Of a stretch of 64,000 bases of DNA, positions 8,429 to 17,739 are shown piece by piece (positions within the stretch are counted from its first letter, which is position 1; every line of letters begins with the position of its first letter). The position numbers and the translations under genes were made by a program. The notes below the pieces were generated by a model. That model did not search any database. It was not told the origin of the DNA and saw only the letters and a list, made by a program, of their open reading frames with translations. This DNA is from Parabacteroides sp. (GTDB lineage: Bacteria; Bacteroidota; Bacteroidia; Bacteroidales; Tannerellaceae): assembly GCA_019417325.1 (NCBI GenBank), contig DXVO01000038.1:1-64000 (forward strand). The letters run 5' to 3'.

Positions 8429-8436
8429 TAATTTTG
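8429..8436 (+). promoter_or_regulatory. Minus-7 box of the lactonase gene
   Basis: TAATTTTG fits TAnnTTTG. Transcription would start near 8443, 20 bases before the ATG at 8463. Confidence 0.6.
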
Positions 8437-8462
8437 CAAGTGAAACCAAAAAGGTAAATAAG

Positions 8463-9617
8463 ATGAAACCAAAAGCTTTATTTGTCATGTTAATCTTATG
8501 GCTTAGCTTCACTACGATTCAAGCGCGGTCAACCGAAGATGTCCCGGATAAGGGAACTTATGCAAAATTTCTGTTGGTAGGATGTTATATGAAGCCAGAC
8601 GAAGAAGGTGTCAGAATGTACCGGTTTGACGGACAAACTGCCGATGTCGACTATCCGTGTGGGCTGAGAGGGATTTCAAATCCTGCTTTCCTTACATCTG
8701 ATAGCACTGGTAATCGAATTTATGCCATAGGCGATGATGAAGGGAAAAGTTCGACTGCCAATGCTTTGCTTTTTGATAAGGAAAGTGGTCTGCTGTCTCT
8801 GCTTAACTCGCAATCTACAGACGGTGAACTTCCTATTTATATTACTCTCAGTCCAAAGGAATACTTTGTTCTGACAGCAAATTATAAGGGTGGCAGCATC
8901 ACGGTATTCTCACAGGATAAGAAAGGAAAGTTGCAACGTGATACAAAAATAATTCGTTTTGCTGGAAATGGGCCGAATAAAAAAAGGCAGGAACAATCGC
9001 ATCTGCATTGCGTGACCTTTACACCTGATGGCAAATTCCTTCTTGCTACCGATTTGGGAACAGATTGTATCTATCTGTTTCCGATAGGCAAACGACCGGA
9101 AGCAGGTAAGGCTCATTCTCTGTTGGATGAATCAAGAGTAGTCCGCATACAGATGGATTCCGGCTCAGGACCTCGACATATATGTTTTCACCCGAATGGC
9201 AGATTTGCTTATCTCATCAGTGAACTCTCGGGTAAAATAACTGTATTCTCCTATAATGAAGGCAAGTTGGAACGTTTACAAACAATTGTCTGCGACCCTT
9301 TCGTTGCAGAGGGAAATGCAGATATCCATGTTTCATCCGATGGCAAATTCCTCTATGCTTCCAAGCACTTGAAAGAAGATGGCATAATTGTTTATTCCAT
9401 TGATTCCCAAAAAGGAACATTGGTTCAAATAGGATTTCAGCCAACAGGTCTTTATCCGCGAAGTTTTGCCATCTCTCCGGATGGTTGCTATTTGGCAGTG
9501 GTTTGCAGGGATGCCAACTGCATACAGATATTCGAAAGAAACCGAAATACGGGGTTACTGAAGAATACGGGAAAAAATATCCGACTGGAAAGACCGGCGT
9601 TTGTCAAGTTCTTATAA
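8463..9617 (+). CDS. Exported lactonase-fold (6-phosphogluconolactonase-like) protein
   Basis: The protein has 384 residues with a clear signal peptide (KALFVMLILWLSFTTIQARS), so it acts in the periplasm or outside. The rest is a seven-bladed propeller of the Lactonase family (PF10282), shown by repeated strands such as ITLSPKEYFVLTANYKGGSI, HCVTFTPDGKFLLATDLGTD and RSFAISPDGCYLAVVCRD. The cytosolic Pgl relative hydrolyses 6-phosphogluconolactone; the exported location makes another lactone substrate more likely here. It is the first gene rightward of the AraC regulator and is followed 24 bases later by the AhpD-hydrolase fusion. Confidence 0.8.
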   Translation: MKPKALFVMLILWLSFTTIQARSTEDVPDKGTYAKFLLVGCYMKPDEEGVRMYRFDGQTADVDYPCGLRGISNPAFLTSDSTGNRIYAIGDDEGKSSTANALLFDKESGLLSLLNSQSTDGELPIYITLSPKEYFVLTANYKGGSITVFSQDKKGKLQRDTKIIRFAGNGPNKKRQEQSHLHCVTFTPDGKFLLATDLGTDCIYLFPIGKRPEAGKAHSLLDESRVVRIQMDSGSGPRHICFHPNGRFAYLISELSGKITVFSYNEGKLERLQTIVCDPFVAEGNADIHVSSDGKFLYASKHLKEDGIIVYSIDSQKGTLVQIGFQPTGLYPRSFAISPDGCYLAVVCRDANCIQIFERNRNTGLLKNTGKNIRLERPAFVKFL

Positions 9618-9641
9618 ATTCATCACTAAACAGAAAGCAAT

Positions 9642-11249
9642 ATGAACAAGTTAATTACAACCATCGCCTGCCTGATATGCTGTATCGTTTATACGCAGGC
9701 ACAAAACAAGGACAATATGTTAAGCAAGAAAGAACAAAGTATTGCCGCCATCAGTATGTATGCCGCACGTGGCAATCAGGACAGCCTCAAAGTGATCCTT
9801 GCCAGAGGACTTGACTGTGGGCTGACCGTGAGCGAAGAAAAAGAAGTACTTACCCAGCTCTATGCCTATTGCGGCTTTCCACGCAGCATGGGTGCATTGG
9901 TTACGCTGATGAATCTCACCAAAGAGCGTGCAGCACAAGGCATAAAGGATGAAGCCGGACGGGAGCCTTCTCCGGTAAAGAGTTCGGATATGTTTGTTGT
10001 CGGTGGACAAAACCAGCTGAAACTGTTCGGTCGTCCGGCACTAGGAGAAGTGCTGACATTTGCTCCGGCATTGGACCAATTTCTGAAAGCTCATCTGTTC
10101 GGTGACATATTCAGCCGTGACAATCTCGACTGGCGTACCCGTGAACTGTCTACTGTGGCTGCCTTGTCGGTGTTGGACGGCGTGAAGAATGAGTTGAATA
10201 CTCACATTGCCCATGCCAAGCACAACGGCGTGACACAGGCTCAGATAGACGAAGTACTTATCATGGCGGCACGCTGTCGGAACGGAATGGTGCTTTCTGA
10301 ATCCGATGAACCGGCAAAGACTTTTCAAACAGATCCGACAATTACTGTCCGTAAGGTCTTTTATAAAAACAGGTATGATATCATGCTTTGCGCCGAAATG
10401 TACCTCCCGAAGGATTTCAATGAAGCGCAACACTATGCAGCCCTCATCATCGGACACCCGTTCGGGGCTGTGAAAGAACAGTGTAGCGGACTCTATGCAC
10501 AGGAAATGGCACGGCGAGGCTACGTGACTCTGGCTTTTGATGCTTCCTATCAAGGCGAAAGTGGAGGAGAACCGCGTCACACGGTATCGCCCGACGCATT
10601 GGTGGAAGACTTCAGTGCTTCTGTAGACTGGCTCGGACTACAACCGTTTATTGACCGCAACCGTATCGGTGTGATTGGCATCTGCGGAAGCGGCGGGTTC
10701 TCTGTCTGTGCGGCTTCTCTCGACCCCCGCATCAAGGCATTGGCAACCGTGAGCATGTATGATATGGGGCGTGCCACCCGTAACGGTTTGGGGGATTCGA
10801 TGACGGATGAACAAAGACGCAAACTGTTGGATGAAGTTGCCGAACAACGTTGGAAGGAAGCAGAAACGGGAGAAGCACGTATCCGCTTTGGCACACCGGA
10901 GAAACTGCTGGGAAATGCCAATGCCGTGCAGAAGGAGTTTTTCGATTACTATCGCAACCCCTTGCGTGGCTATCATCCGCGCTATCAAGGTATACGCTTT
11001 ACCAGTCAGGCGGCATTGATGAACTTCTATCCGTTTGCCATGATTAAAGAGATTTCACCACGCCCCGTGCTATTCATTGCAGGCGAGCATGCACATTCGC
11101 GCTATTTCAGTGAGGATGCCTATCAAGAAGCCAGCGAACCGAAAGAACTGTATATCGTTCCCGGAGCCAATCATGTAGACTTGTATGACCGGATGGATAA
11201 GATACCGTTCGAAAAAATTTCGGAATTCTTCTGGTATGCTTTGCGGTAA
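9642..11249 (+). CDS. Exported fusion of carboxymuconolactone decarboxylase-like and alpha/beta hydrolase domains
   Basis: The protein has 535 residues with a signal peptide (LITTIACLICCIVYTQAQ). Residues 30-225 hold two carboxymuconolactone decarboxylase/AhpD-like helical repeats (EVLTQLYAYCGFPRSMGALV; TRELSTVAALSVLDGVKNEL). The CxxC pair of peroxidase-active AhpD is absent. Residues 240-535 form an alpha/beta hydrolase with a nucleophile elbow GICGSGG, probably with cysteine as the nucleophile as in dienelactone hydrolases, and a late histidine (PGANHVDLYD). It forms a unit with the lactonase. Lactone or enol-lactone hydrolysis is plausible but the substrate is unknown. Confidence 0.75.
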   Translation: MNKLITTIACLICCIVYTQAQNKDNMLSKKEQSIAAISMYAARGNQDSLKVILARGLDCGLTVSEEKEVLTQLYAYCGFPRSMGALVTLMNLTKERAAQGIKDEAGREPSPVKSSDMFVVGGQNQLKLFGRPALGEVLTFAPALDQFLKAHLFGDIFSRDNLDWRTRELSTVAALSVLDGVKNELNTHIAHAKHNGVTQAQIDEVLIMAARCRNGMVLSESDEPAKTFQTDPTITVRKVFYKNRYDIMLCAEMYLPKDFNEAQHYAALIIGHPFGAVKEQCSGLYAQEMARRGYVTLAFDASYQGESGGEPRHTVSPDALVEDFSASVDWLGLQPFIDRNRIGVIGICGSGGFSVCAASLDPRIKALATVSMYDMGRATRNGLGDSMTDEQRRKLLDEVAEQRWKEAETGEARIRFGTPEKLLGNANAVQKEFFDYYRNPLRGYHPRYQGIRFTSQAALMNFYPFAMIKEISPRPVLFIAGEHAHSRYFSEDAYQEASEPKELYIVPGANHVDLYDRMDKIPFEKISEFFWYALR

Positions 11250-11311
11250 TTCAGATGAAAATGGTAATGCTATCCGTGATTATGATACAGCAAAGCGAAT
11301 ACGCAGGAGGG

Positions 11312-11345
11312 TAACTTTGCAACAGAAACAATTTAAAGATTATAG
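11312..11345 (+). repeat. Copy of the aldo/keto reductase promoter and leader
   Basis: Bases 11312-11345 match 18345-18378 with about three differences, including the minus-7 box TAACTTTG and AATTTAAAGA. Identity stops just before where the reductase start codon should be. Confidence 0.75.
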
Positions 11346-12152
11346 TATTTGCAACCAGTTATTACTCAATATTTTGTGAGTTATAAGTCAGAAATATGGG
11401 CATAACCTTTAGGGGTACATTCTAAAAGGTGAAGATTTAACCTTTTTATTATTTCTTAACACTCAAAGAGCGGTGGTAGAGGGTATTTTCCCTCTTTTCG
11501 GTACTTTATTGATGGTTCGATGTTCCCATCTTTCCACATTGCTTGGCTCGTTCGCACAAGCCACTACAAAGGTACTACAATTTCCAATAAAGGCAAGAGG
11601 ACAGCAATTCAAATCTATTATTTTTGAGGGAGTGAAATCTGCCGCTTGCCAAATTTCTCTCTGTCGAAAATAATAGTCCTCTGAAAAGAATGAAAACAGC
11701 ATTGATAAAATTGCCTTATTAAGGGGGGGCTATGCTGTTTTATGCTATTATTTCGTCAGTCGTTTATCTCCGTTGCCGGATGCAGTTTTCAGCCAAGCCG
11801 ATGAATAAGAAAAGGTTTTGGAGCTGTTTACTCTCCAACGGAGGACGAAACTGCTCCAAATGGTTTACCGCTTGAACTTTTCGTTTTCTAAAAGAGGTTT
11901 GGCAACCTTTGCATCCGACAAAAGGAGATAAATGACCAGATATATAACAGTAGTATTACATTAAGGTAAAGAACAACCATGGTATAGTATTATTGCAATT
12001 TAACTATTTAAAGTTTGTTTATAATCAAATCATTTAAAGATTTTTGTCCTTCTATGATTTTTTGTATTTGATAAATGTCGTAATTAAATAAAAAATATCA
12101 CGCATAATGACTTTTTCTTTTTTCTAAATTTCTTCAAATGACAAATTATTGT

Positions 12153-12160
12153 TACCTTTG
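12153..12160 (+). promoter_or_regulatory. Minus-7 box of the SusC-SusD-Crp unit
   Basis: TACCTTTG fits TAnnTTTG. The transcript would start near 12167 and have a leader of about 250 bases before the SusC start. Confidence 0.55.
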
Positions 12161-12417
12161 TAATGTAATGTAGTTAATGGTTGCGCTTATAAAGTCCTTG
12201 GAAAGGATTTATGTATAAAAGAGGTAGATGTTTACTCTGTTCTTGCTTGGATTATCAGCATCACTGATATGAAATAACAAAAAAAATATACAATGGCTAA
12301 GCGGACGGACAGGCAGGGAAATAGTACAGATTCCCAATCCCCCTCTTTATAATACATTGCGTATAAGATTTATTAACTGTCTGGTCTGGGGAATCTACAG
12401 AGATTTAACGAATCAAG

Positions 12418-15114
12418 ATGGGAAGAGTCAGTCTTTGTCTTGTCATAATGTTCTTCATCTGTAGTGCTCAAAAAATTGATGCACAAGTACAGAATATCAG
12501 AGAGAAACAAGATACCATTTCGGCGACTAAATCATTAGAGCATATCAGGCCCGAGAATATCAAGAAGGGACCATTGAATAATGCTTTGGATGTATTGAGT
12601 GGTCAGTCTGCCGGTGTGAACGTCACCACTAATGGGACTGACAGGCTCGCTATGCTGAATAGTATCCGTGTGCGTGGTACCACATCCATTATGGGTGGCA
12701 ATGACCCGTTAGTAATTATTGACGGAGTGACATCTGACATCGCTACGCTATCTACCATATATCCCGCAGACATCGAGAGTTTCACTATTTTGAAGAATGC
12801 TACCGAAACGGCAATGTACGGTTCCCGTGGTGCTTCAGGTGTAATTGAGATTAAGACCAAGAAAGGAACGGGGCGAGGTTTCGAAATATCATATGATGGC
12901 AACTACGGATTCGAGTCAATGTATAAACATCTGCAAATGCTCAACGGCCCGGAGTATATAGCTACAGCAGAGGCACTTGGATTAGATTACAATAATGGTG
13001 GCTACAACACCAATTTTCACGATGTAATTACTCGTACGGGCTTGATACATCAGCATCACTTGGCTTTTAGCGGTGGTTCGGAAAACTCAAACTATCGAGC
13101 ATCGTTCGGTTTTATGGATCATAATACAATTGTCAAAGTTAACGATTACCGAAATTTAGTGGTAAAACTTGATGCTACACAAAAGGCTTTCGATGGTCGC
13201 TTAGTTGGCGATTTTGGTGTATATGGCTACTCGTCAAAGATACACGACATTTTCGATACACGAATGCTGTTTTACTCGGCAGCTGCACAGAATCCTACAT
13301 ATCCAGCAGGAACTGATGTTAATGGCAACTGGGTGAAGAACTCGGCTGCATCACACATCAACCACCCCGGAGCACTCCTCTATGAGAAAAATGACTCCGA
13401 AGAACGGAATTTCAATACACATTTGGGGCTGAAATTTAATATCCTTGACAATTTGATATTGTCGGCTTTCGGCTCTTATTCATATTCATCTACGGGAAAT
13501 GCTCAATTTTGTCCTACATGGGTGTGGGCGCAAGGCAATGTTTATCGTGGAGAGTTCAAGGGTGAAGACTACTTTACAAATGTGTCCCTCTCATATAACA
13601 ATGCTTGGGGAGACTCACACCTTGATGCTGTTGTTGGCGCAGAATATCTTAAACAGGTAAGGACTGGTTTATGGGTGCAGGCAAAAGGAATAACAACAAA
13701 TGATTTCTCCTATAATAACATCGGAGCAACATCATCGCGTCCTTTCGGTGGTACGAGCAGTAGCTATGAAGACCCGTCACTTGCTTCAATAATGGGTAGT
13801 GTCACATATAGTTACAAGGATAGATATTCTATTGCGGCAGCACTCCGTGGAGATGGCTCTTCAATGGTAAGCGATAACAATACTTTCGGATTCTTCCCAT
13901 CAGTATCACTGGGTTGGGATGTAAAAAAAGAAGGCTTCCTCTCTGATACTGACTTTATAACAATGTTGAAACTAAGAACCGGATATGGTCGGTCAGGAAA
14001 TCTTGGAGGTATAACATCCTATACAACACTTAATACCGTAAAGGAGAATGGTATCGTATCCATCAACGGTGCACCTACCGTAACAATGGGAAGTATACGC
14101 AACACGAATCCGGACCTTAAGTGGGAGACTCGTTCAACATTTAATATCGGTTTTGACTTAGGTATATGGGATAATCGGTTGATGCTTACCTCGGAATTAT
14201 ATTACTCAAAGACAACTGATATGCTCTATGAGTATGATGTTCCCGTTCCGACCTTTGCGTTCGATAAACTGATGGCAAATATCGGCTCGATGTCTAACCA
14301 GGGTGTCGAACTAGGAATCTCGGTAGTTCCCATTCAACGAAAGGATATGGAGATGAATATCAACTTCAATATGTCCTACCAGAAGAATAAGTTACTTTCG
14401 CTTAGTGGAGAGTATAATGGTATGCATATGACAGCTTCAGATATTACTCCGATTGGCTCGCTTTATGGTGCAGGTCAGAACGGTGGAGACAATAATGTAG
14501 TATATCAGATTGTAGGTCAGCCATTGGGGGTATTCTATCTACCTCACTGCAAAGGGCTTAAAGAAAATGAACTTGGTGGCTACAGTTACGATATTGAAGA
14601 TTTGAATGATGATGGCGAGATTGATTTTAGCGATGGCGGAGACAGGTATATAGCAGGTCAGGCAACCCCCAAGGTAACTATTGGATCAAACATCAGTTTC
14701 CGTTACAAGTCCTTTGATATTGCCATGCAGATAAATGGTGCTTTCGGTCATAAGATATTCAATGGCACGGGCTTGGCTTATACCAATATGTCTATATTCC
14801 CTGACTACAATGTATTGAAGGGTGCTCCTGAAAAAAATATTATTGATCAGAATGTTTCAGACTATTGGTTGGAAAAAGGTGACTATGTAAATATTGAACA
14901 TATTACCATAGGCTACAATATTCCAATGAAATCCAAGGCTGTGAAGTCATTGCGTCTTTCGGCAGGCATTAGCAACCTTGCAACAATCACAGGCTATAGC
15001 GGTCTTACTCCAATGATAAACAGTTATGTAGTAAGCAACACTTTGGGCATTGACGACAAACGCACCTATCCTTTATATCGTACCTATTCGTTAGGTCTTA
15101 GTATTCAATTCTAA
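12418..15114 (+). CDS. SusC/RagA family TonB-dependent outer membrane transporter
   Basis: The protein has 898 residues, about 100 shorter than usual SusC proteins. After a signal peptide (LCLVIMFFICSAQKIDAQ) it goes almost directly into the plug (NNALDVLSGQSAGVNV, IRVRGTTSIMGGNDPLVIID, TAMYGSRGASGVIEIKT). The carboxypeptidase-regulatory-like N-terminal domain common in this family is therefore missing. The remainder is a TonB-dependent beta barrel ending in an aromatic residue (LGLSIQF). It should import a bulky ligand with the SusD-like lipoprotein encoded 12 bases downstream. No glycoside hydrolase lies nearby, so the ligand may not be a glycan. Confidence 0.9.
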   Translation: MGRVSLCLVIMFFICSAQKIDAQVQNIREKQDTISATKSLEHIRPENIKKGPLNNALDVLSGQSAGVNVTTNGTDRLAMLNSIRVRGTTSIMGGNDPLVIIDGVTSDIATLSTIYPADIESFTILKNATETAMYGSRGASGVIEIKTKKGTGRGFEISYDGNYGFESMYKHLQMLNGPEYIATAEALGLDYNNGGYNTNFHDVITRTGLIHQHHLAFSGGSENSNYRASFGFMDHNTIVKVNDYRNLVVKLDATQKAFDGRLVGDFGVYGYSSKIHDIFDTRMLFYSAAAQNPTYPAGTDVNGNWVKNSAASHINHPGALLYEKNDSEERNFNTHLGLKFNILDNLILSAFGSYSYSSTGNAQFCPTWVWAQGNVYRGEFKGEDYFTNVSLSYNNAWGDSHLDAVVGAEYLKQVRTGLWVQAKGITTNDFSYNNIGATSSRPFGGTSSSYEDPSLASIMGSVTYSYKDRYSIAAALRGDGSSMVSDNNTFGFFPSVSLGWDVKKEGFLSDTDFITMLKLRTGYGRSGNLGGITSYTTLNTVKENGIVSINGAPTVTMGSIRNTNPDLKWETRSTFNIGFDLGIWDNRLMLTSELYYSKTTDMLYEYDVPVPTFAFDKLMANIGSMSNQGVELGISVVPIQRKDMEMNINFNMSYQKNKLLSLSGEYNGMHMTASDITPIGSLYGAGQNGGDNNVVYQIVGQPLGVFYLPHCKGLKENELGGYSYDIEDLNDDGEIDFSDGGDRYIAGQATPKVTIGSNISFRYKSFDIAMQINGAFGHKIFNGTGLAYTNMSIFPDYNVLKGAPEKNIIDQNVSDYWLEKGDYVNIEHITIGYNIPMKSKAVKSLRLSAGISNLATITGYSGLTPMINSYVVSNTLGIDDKRTYPLYRTYSLGLSIQF

Positions 15115-15126
15115 CCGCTTACAGTT

Positions 15127-16743
15127 ATGAAAAGATATATAAACATATTGATGGTTGCTTTGGCAACGATGATGACCTCTTGTCTTACTGAAGACCCTAG
15201 AGATCAACTTTATGAAGAAGACATTTACAACAATGCCAACAACATATATATTAATGCAGTGGCTGTGCTCTACAATTACATTGGTGGCAGTGCAGACAGT
15301 GAGGGTTTACAGGGGACCTGTCGTGGGATTTATGACTATAACACACTTACTACAGACGAAGCCATGATACCTATTCGTGGTGGCGACTGGTACGATGGAG
15401 GTTTGTGGACGAATATGTATCAGCATAAGTGGAGTCCTAATGATTTACCACTCTACAATACTTGGAAATACCTCTACAAGGTTGTTGTGTTATCGAACAA
15501 ATCTCTGCATATCATCGATAAGTATAGCCATAACCTATCTGAGGAGCAGAGAGTGGCCTACGAAGCTGAGGTGCGAGCTCTGAGAGCACTTTTCTACTAC
15601 TACATTATGGATATGTATGGCAGAGTGCCCATCGTAACATCCTATGAACAACCGCAGGATGAAGTTGTGCAGAGCGAGCGTAGCGAGGTTTTCCGTTTTA
15701 TCGTGAATGAGTTGCAGGAGGTTGCCGAGTTGTTGCCAAATGAGCGTAGTAATAAGATGGGTAACTACTATGGTCGTATAACAACACCTGTAGCTAATTT
15801 CCTTTTGGCTAAGTTGGCTCTTAATGCCGAGATATATTGTGATGATAATTGGACTGATGGCGTTCCACGGAACGGTAAAGAGATATTTTTCACCGTCGAT
15901 GGTGAGAAACTCAACGCTTGGCAGACCTGTATCAAATATTGCAATAAACTTGCCGAGGTAGGTTATCGGTTGGAGGACGATTATAGCTATAATTTCTCTG
16001 TGCATAACGAGAACTCCAACGAAAACATATTCACCATTCCGTTGGATAAGAACCTCTATGCTGCGCAGTTCTGGTATCTCTTCCGATCACGACACTACAA
16101 CCATGGCGGTGCGTTGGGTGGCTCATCGGAAAATGGTACCAGTGCCAATATCTCAACAGTCTTAGCCAACGGATACGGCACAGATGATGTAGATGCTCGC
16201 TTTGAAAAGAACTTCTATGCCGGCATCGTAGAGGTTGATGGAAAGCCTGTAATGATGGACAATGGACAGCAGTTGGAGTATTTCCCATTGGAGCTAAAGT
16301 TGAATCTTACGGGAAGCTCCTATGTCAAGACAGCTGGTGCTCGTATGGCAAAATATGAGGTTGATAGGACCTCACATTCCGACGGTAGACAACCGGATAA
16401 CGACATCGTGCTATTCCGCTATGCCGATGCTCTCCTGATGAAGTCCGAGGCAAAGGTACGTAATGGTGAGGATGGCTCGTTGGAGTTGAACGAAGTCCGA
16501 GGTCGTGTTGGTATGCCATATCGAGAAGCTACGCTTGAGAACATATTGAAAGAGCGTTTGTTGGAGTTAGTATGGGAAGGCTGGCGACGACAAGATATGG
16601 TGCGTTTTGGAGTTTATCACAAATCATACGATCAGCGAGTCCAACTGGCTGATGAGAAAAATGGGTATACCACAGTTTTTCCTATTCCACAAAAAAGTAT
16701 AGACTTGAACCCAAAATTGAAACAAAATGTTGGATATAAATAA
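15127..16743 (+). CDS. SusD/RagB family nutrient-binding outer membrane lipoprotein
   Basis: The protein has 538 residues and starts with a lipoprotein signal (INILMVALATMMTSC, lipid cysteine at about 19). The TPR-rich SusD fold is indicated by VAYEAEVRALRALFYYYIMD, VANFLLAKLALNAEIY, and the ending LFRYADALLMKSEAKVRNG followed by ERLLELVWEGWRRQDMVRFG and FPIPQKSIDLNPKLKQN, all hallmark segments. It forms the surface lid of the SusC channel and captures ligand. It is cotranscribed with SusC and the Crp/Fnr-type gene. Confidence 0.92.
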   Translation: MKRYINILMVALATMMTSCLTEDPRDQLYEEDIYNNANNIYINAVAVLYNYIGGSADSEGLQGTCRGIYDYNTLTTDEAMIPIRGGDWYDGGLWTNMYQHKWSPNDLPLYNTWKYLYKVVVLSNKSLHIIDKYSHNLSEEQRVAYEAEVRALRALFYYYIMDMYGRVPIVTSYEQPQDEVVQSERSEVFRFIVNELQEVAELLPNERSNKMGNYYGRITTPVANFLLAKLALNAEIYCDDNWTDGVPRNGKEIFFTVDGEKLNAWQTCIKYCNKLAEVGYRLEDDYSYNFSVHNENSNENIFTIPLDKNLYAAQFWYLFRSRHYNHGGALGGSSENGTSANISTVLANGYGTDDVDARFEKNFYAGIVEVDGKPVMMDNGQQLEYFPLELKLNLTGSSYVKTAGARMAKYEVDRTSHSDGRQPDNDIVLFRYADALLMKSEAKVRNGEDGSLELNEVRGRVGMPYREATLENILKERLLELVWEGWRRQDMVRFGVYHKSYDQRVQLADEKNGYTTVFPIPQKSIDLNPKLKQNVGYK

Positions 16744-16752
16744 CTTTAGCCT

Positions 16753-17355
16753 ATGAGTATTCAATTTGACATTGCAAAACAGATTATAGCTGAAACATGC
16801 CCTAATCGCAAACTTAAGTTGGAGAATATTCGCCTTTTTGCAGATATTATTCAGCCTAAGAAATATCAAAAAGGTGATATAATTCTAAATGAAGGTGATA
16901 TCTGTAATTGCCTATTTTATATAGAAAAGGGATTTATTAGACAGCACTACCTAAAGCATGATAAGGATGTGATAGAACATTTAGCATGTGAAAAAGATGT
17001 TGTCTGGTGTATTGACAGCTATTTTAACCGAGAGCCAACACATCTTATGATGGATGCTGTAGAAAACAGTGTTTTATGGGAAATTCCGCGTGATATAATG
17101 GAAGAACTTTCTGATGCTAATGGTGATATAGCTTATCTATATCGGAGTTTTTTTGAAAATTCCTTAATGTTATCACAATTAAAGGCTGACATTTTACGTT
17201 TCGAATCAGCAAATGACAGATACGCTAGATTACAGCAACATTTTCCTGAAATAACTAGAAGAGCACCTTTGACAATGATTGCTTCATATCTTCAGATGAC
17301 ATTGGAAACATTAAGCAGAGTACGTGTATCAATAGCTAATGCTGAGAGCAAATAA
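16753..17355 (+). CDS. Crp/Fnr family transcriptional regulator
   Basis: The protein has 200 residues. Residues 25-115 form a cyclic-nucleotide-binding-like jelly roll (KYQKGDIILNEGDICNCLFY, EKGFIRQHYLKHDKDVIEHL). The C-terminal winged helix (APLTMIASYLQMTLETLSRV) matches Bacteroidota Crp/Fnr proteins. No FNR-type cysteine cluster is present, so oxygen sensing by an iron-sulfur cluster is unlikely. It begins nine bases after the SusD-like gene and is followed by a strong terminator, making a three-gene unit. It probably controls its own transporter genes, which is an unusual regulator type for a SusCD pair. Confidence 0.85.
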   Translation: MSIQFDIAKQIIAETCPNRKLKLENIRLFADIIQPKKYQKGDIILNEGDICNCLFYIEKGFIRQHYLKHDKDVIEHLACEKDVVWCIDSYFNREPTHLMMDAVENSVLWEIPRDIMEELSDANGDIAYLYRSFFENSLMLSQLKADILRFESANDRYARLQQHFPEITRRAPLTMIASYLQMTLETLSRVRVSIANAESK

Positions 17356-17389
17356 AGCAAACTAACTATTAGGACTTAACTAACATCAA

Positions 17390-17422
17390 AAACAGGTCAG
17401 GATATAGCGTCCTGACCTGTTT
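17390..17422 (+). terminator. Strong terminator after the Crp/Fnr-type gene
   Basis: Perfect 13-bp arms AAACAGGTCAGGA (17390-17402) and TCCTGACCTGTTT (17410-17422) with a seven-base loop are followed by TCTTTAA. Confidence 0.88.
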
Positions 17423-17461
17423 CTTTAATAAACTTAAAAGCTATGGATTAATGAGATGTTA

Positions 17462-17590
17462 GTCATCGTCATCATCATCGAATTCATCCTCATCGTCGTC
17501 ATCATCATATTCTATTGCTTCACTTTCTTCAATAATGTTACTAAAAGCTCCTGTTAAATCAAAATGATAGTTCTTTTTATTGTTAGAATA
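17462..17590 (-). pseudogene. C-terminal tail of an acidic protein, 5' part lost
   Basis: The minus strand encodes SNNKKNYHFDLTGAFSNIIE followed by a run of about 18 Asp/Glu residues (with one Phe) ending at a stop at 17462-17464. No start codon or recognisable upstream domain is present; the frame runs into the reductase remnant. Such acidic tails occur in many unrelated proteins, so I give no function. It is probably the 3' end of a gene cut off when this mosaic formed. Confidence 0.45.
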
Positions 17591-17676
17591 TGGAAAATAA
17601 GAAGGAAGAGCCAACTTTGAACAAGGTAACGTTCGTAAACGGTGTGCAGATTAAAAACAAAAGTGGAAAGCACTGA
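17590..17676 (+). pseudogene. Shrunken copy of the aldo/keto reductase gene
   Basis: A 28-codon frame reads MENKKEEPTLNKVT joined directly to FVNGVQIK. Both segments are found, about 115 residues apart, in the intact reductase encoded at 18382. At DNA level TTGAACAAGGTAACG and GTAAACGGTGTGCAGATT are identical between the copies. The simplest reading is a duplicated reductase gene reduced by internal deletions. Translation into a functional small protein seems unlikely. Confidence 0.65.
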
Positions 17677-17739
17677 TGTGGGATAATTTTATCTATTATG
17701 GTAAGATTAATCAAAACAGAGGCAGTCATAAGTGTACTG

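Larger units (their letters stand above)
11250..12417. other. Long gene-free interval with an orphan promoter copy and possible element end
   Basis: From 11312 the interval carries TAACTTTGCAACAG and following bases nearly identical to the aldo/keto reductase promoter at 18345, but no gene follows. A small hairpin AGAGGG/CCCTCT (11478-11495) with a T-run may terminate transcription. The segment 11460-11940 has no convincing gene and looks like an element-end remnant. The 3' part holds the SusC promoter (12153-12160) and a leader of about 250 bases. A 19-codon frame at 12293 is too short to support. Confidence 0.5.
17356..17739. other. Junction interval with terminator and two gene remnants
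   Basis: The stretch holds the terminator at 17390-17422, the tail of a leftward acidic protein (17462-17590) and a shrunken aldo/keto reductase copy (17590-17676). It has no intact gene and marks the right edge of the SusC-SusD-Crp block. Confidence 0.6.

Noticed and set aside
10041..10580. 179-codon minus-strand frame within the AhpD-hydrolase gene
   Set aside because: It mirrors a well-supported coding region and its composition is not protein-like.
12293..12352. 19-codon frame in the SusC leader as a possible leader peptide
   Set aside because: It is short, and nothing in the sequence links it to attenuation.
17461..17520. CAT/CGT-rich run considered as a microsatellite or CRISPR-like repeat
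   Set aside because: It is the coding sequence of a poly-Asp/Glu tail with variable codons and no spacer structure.
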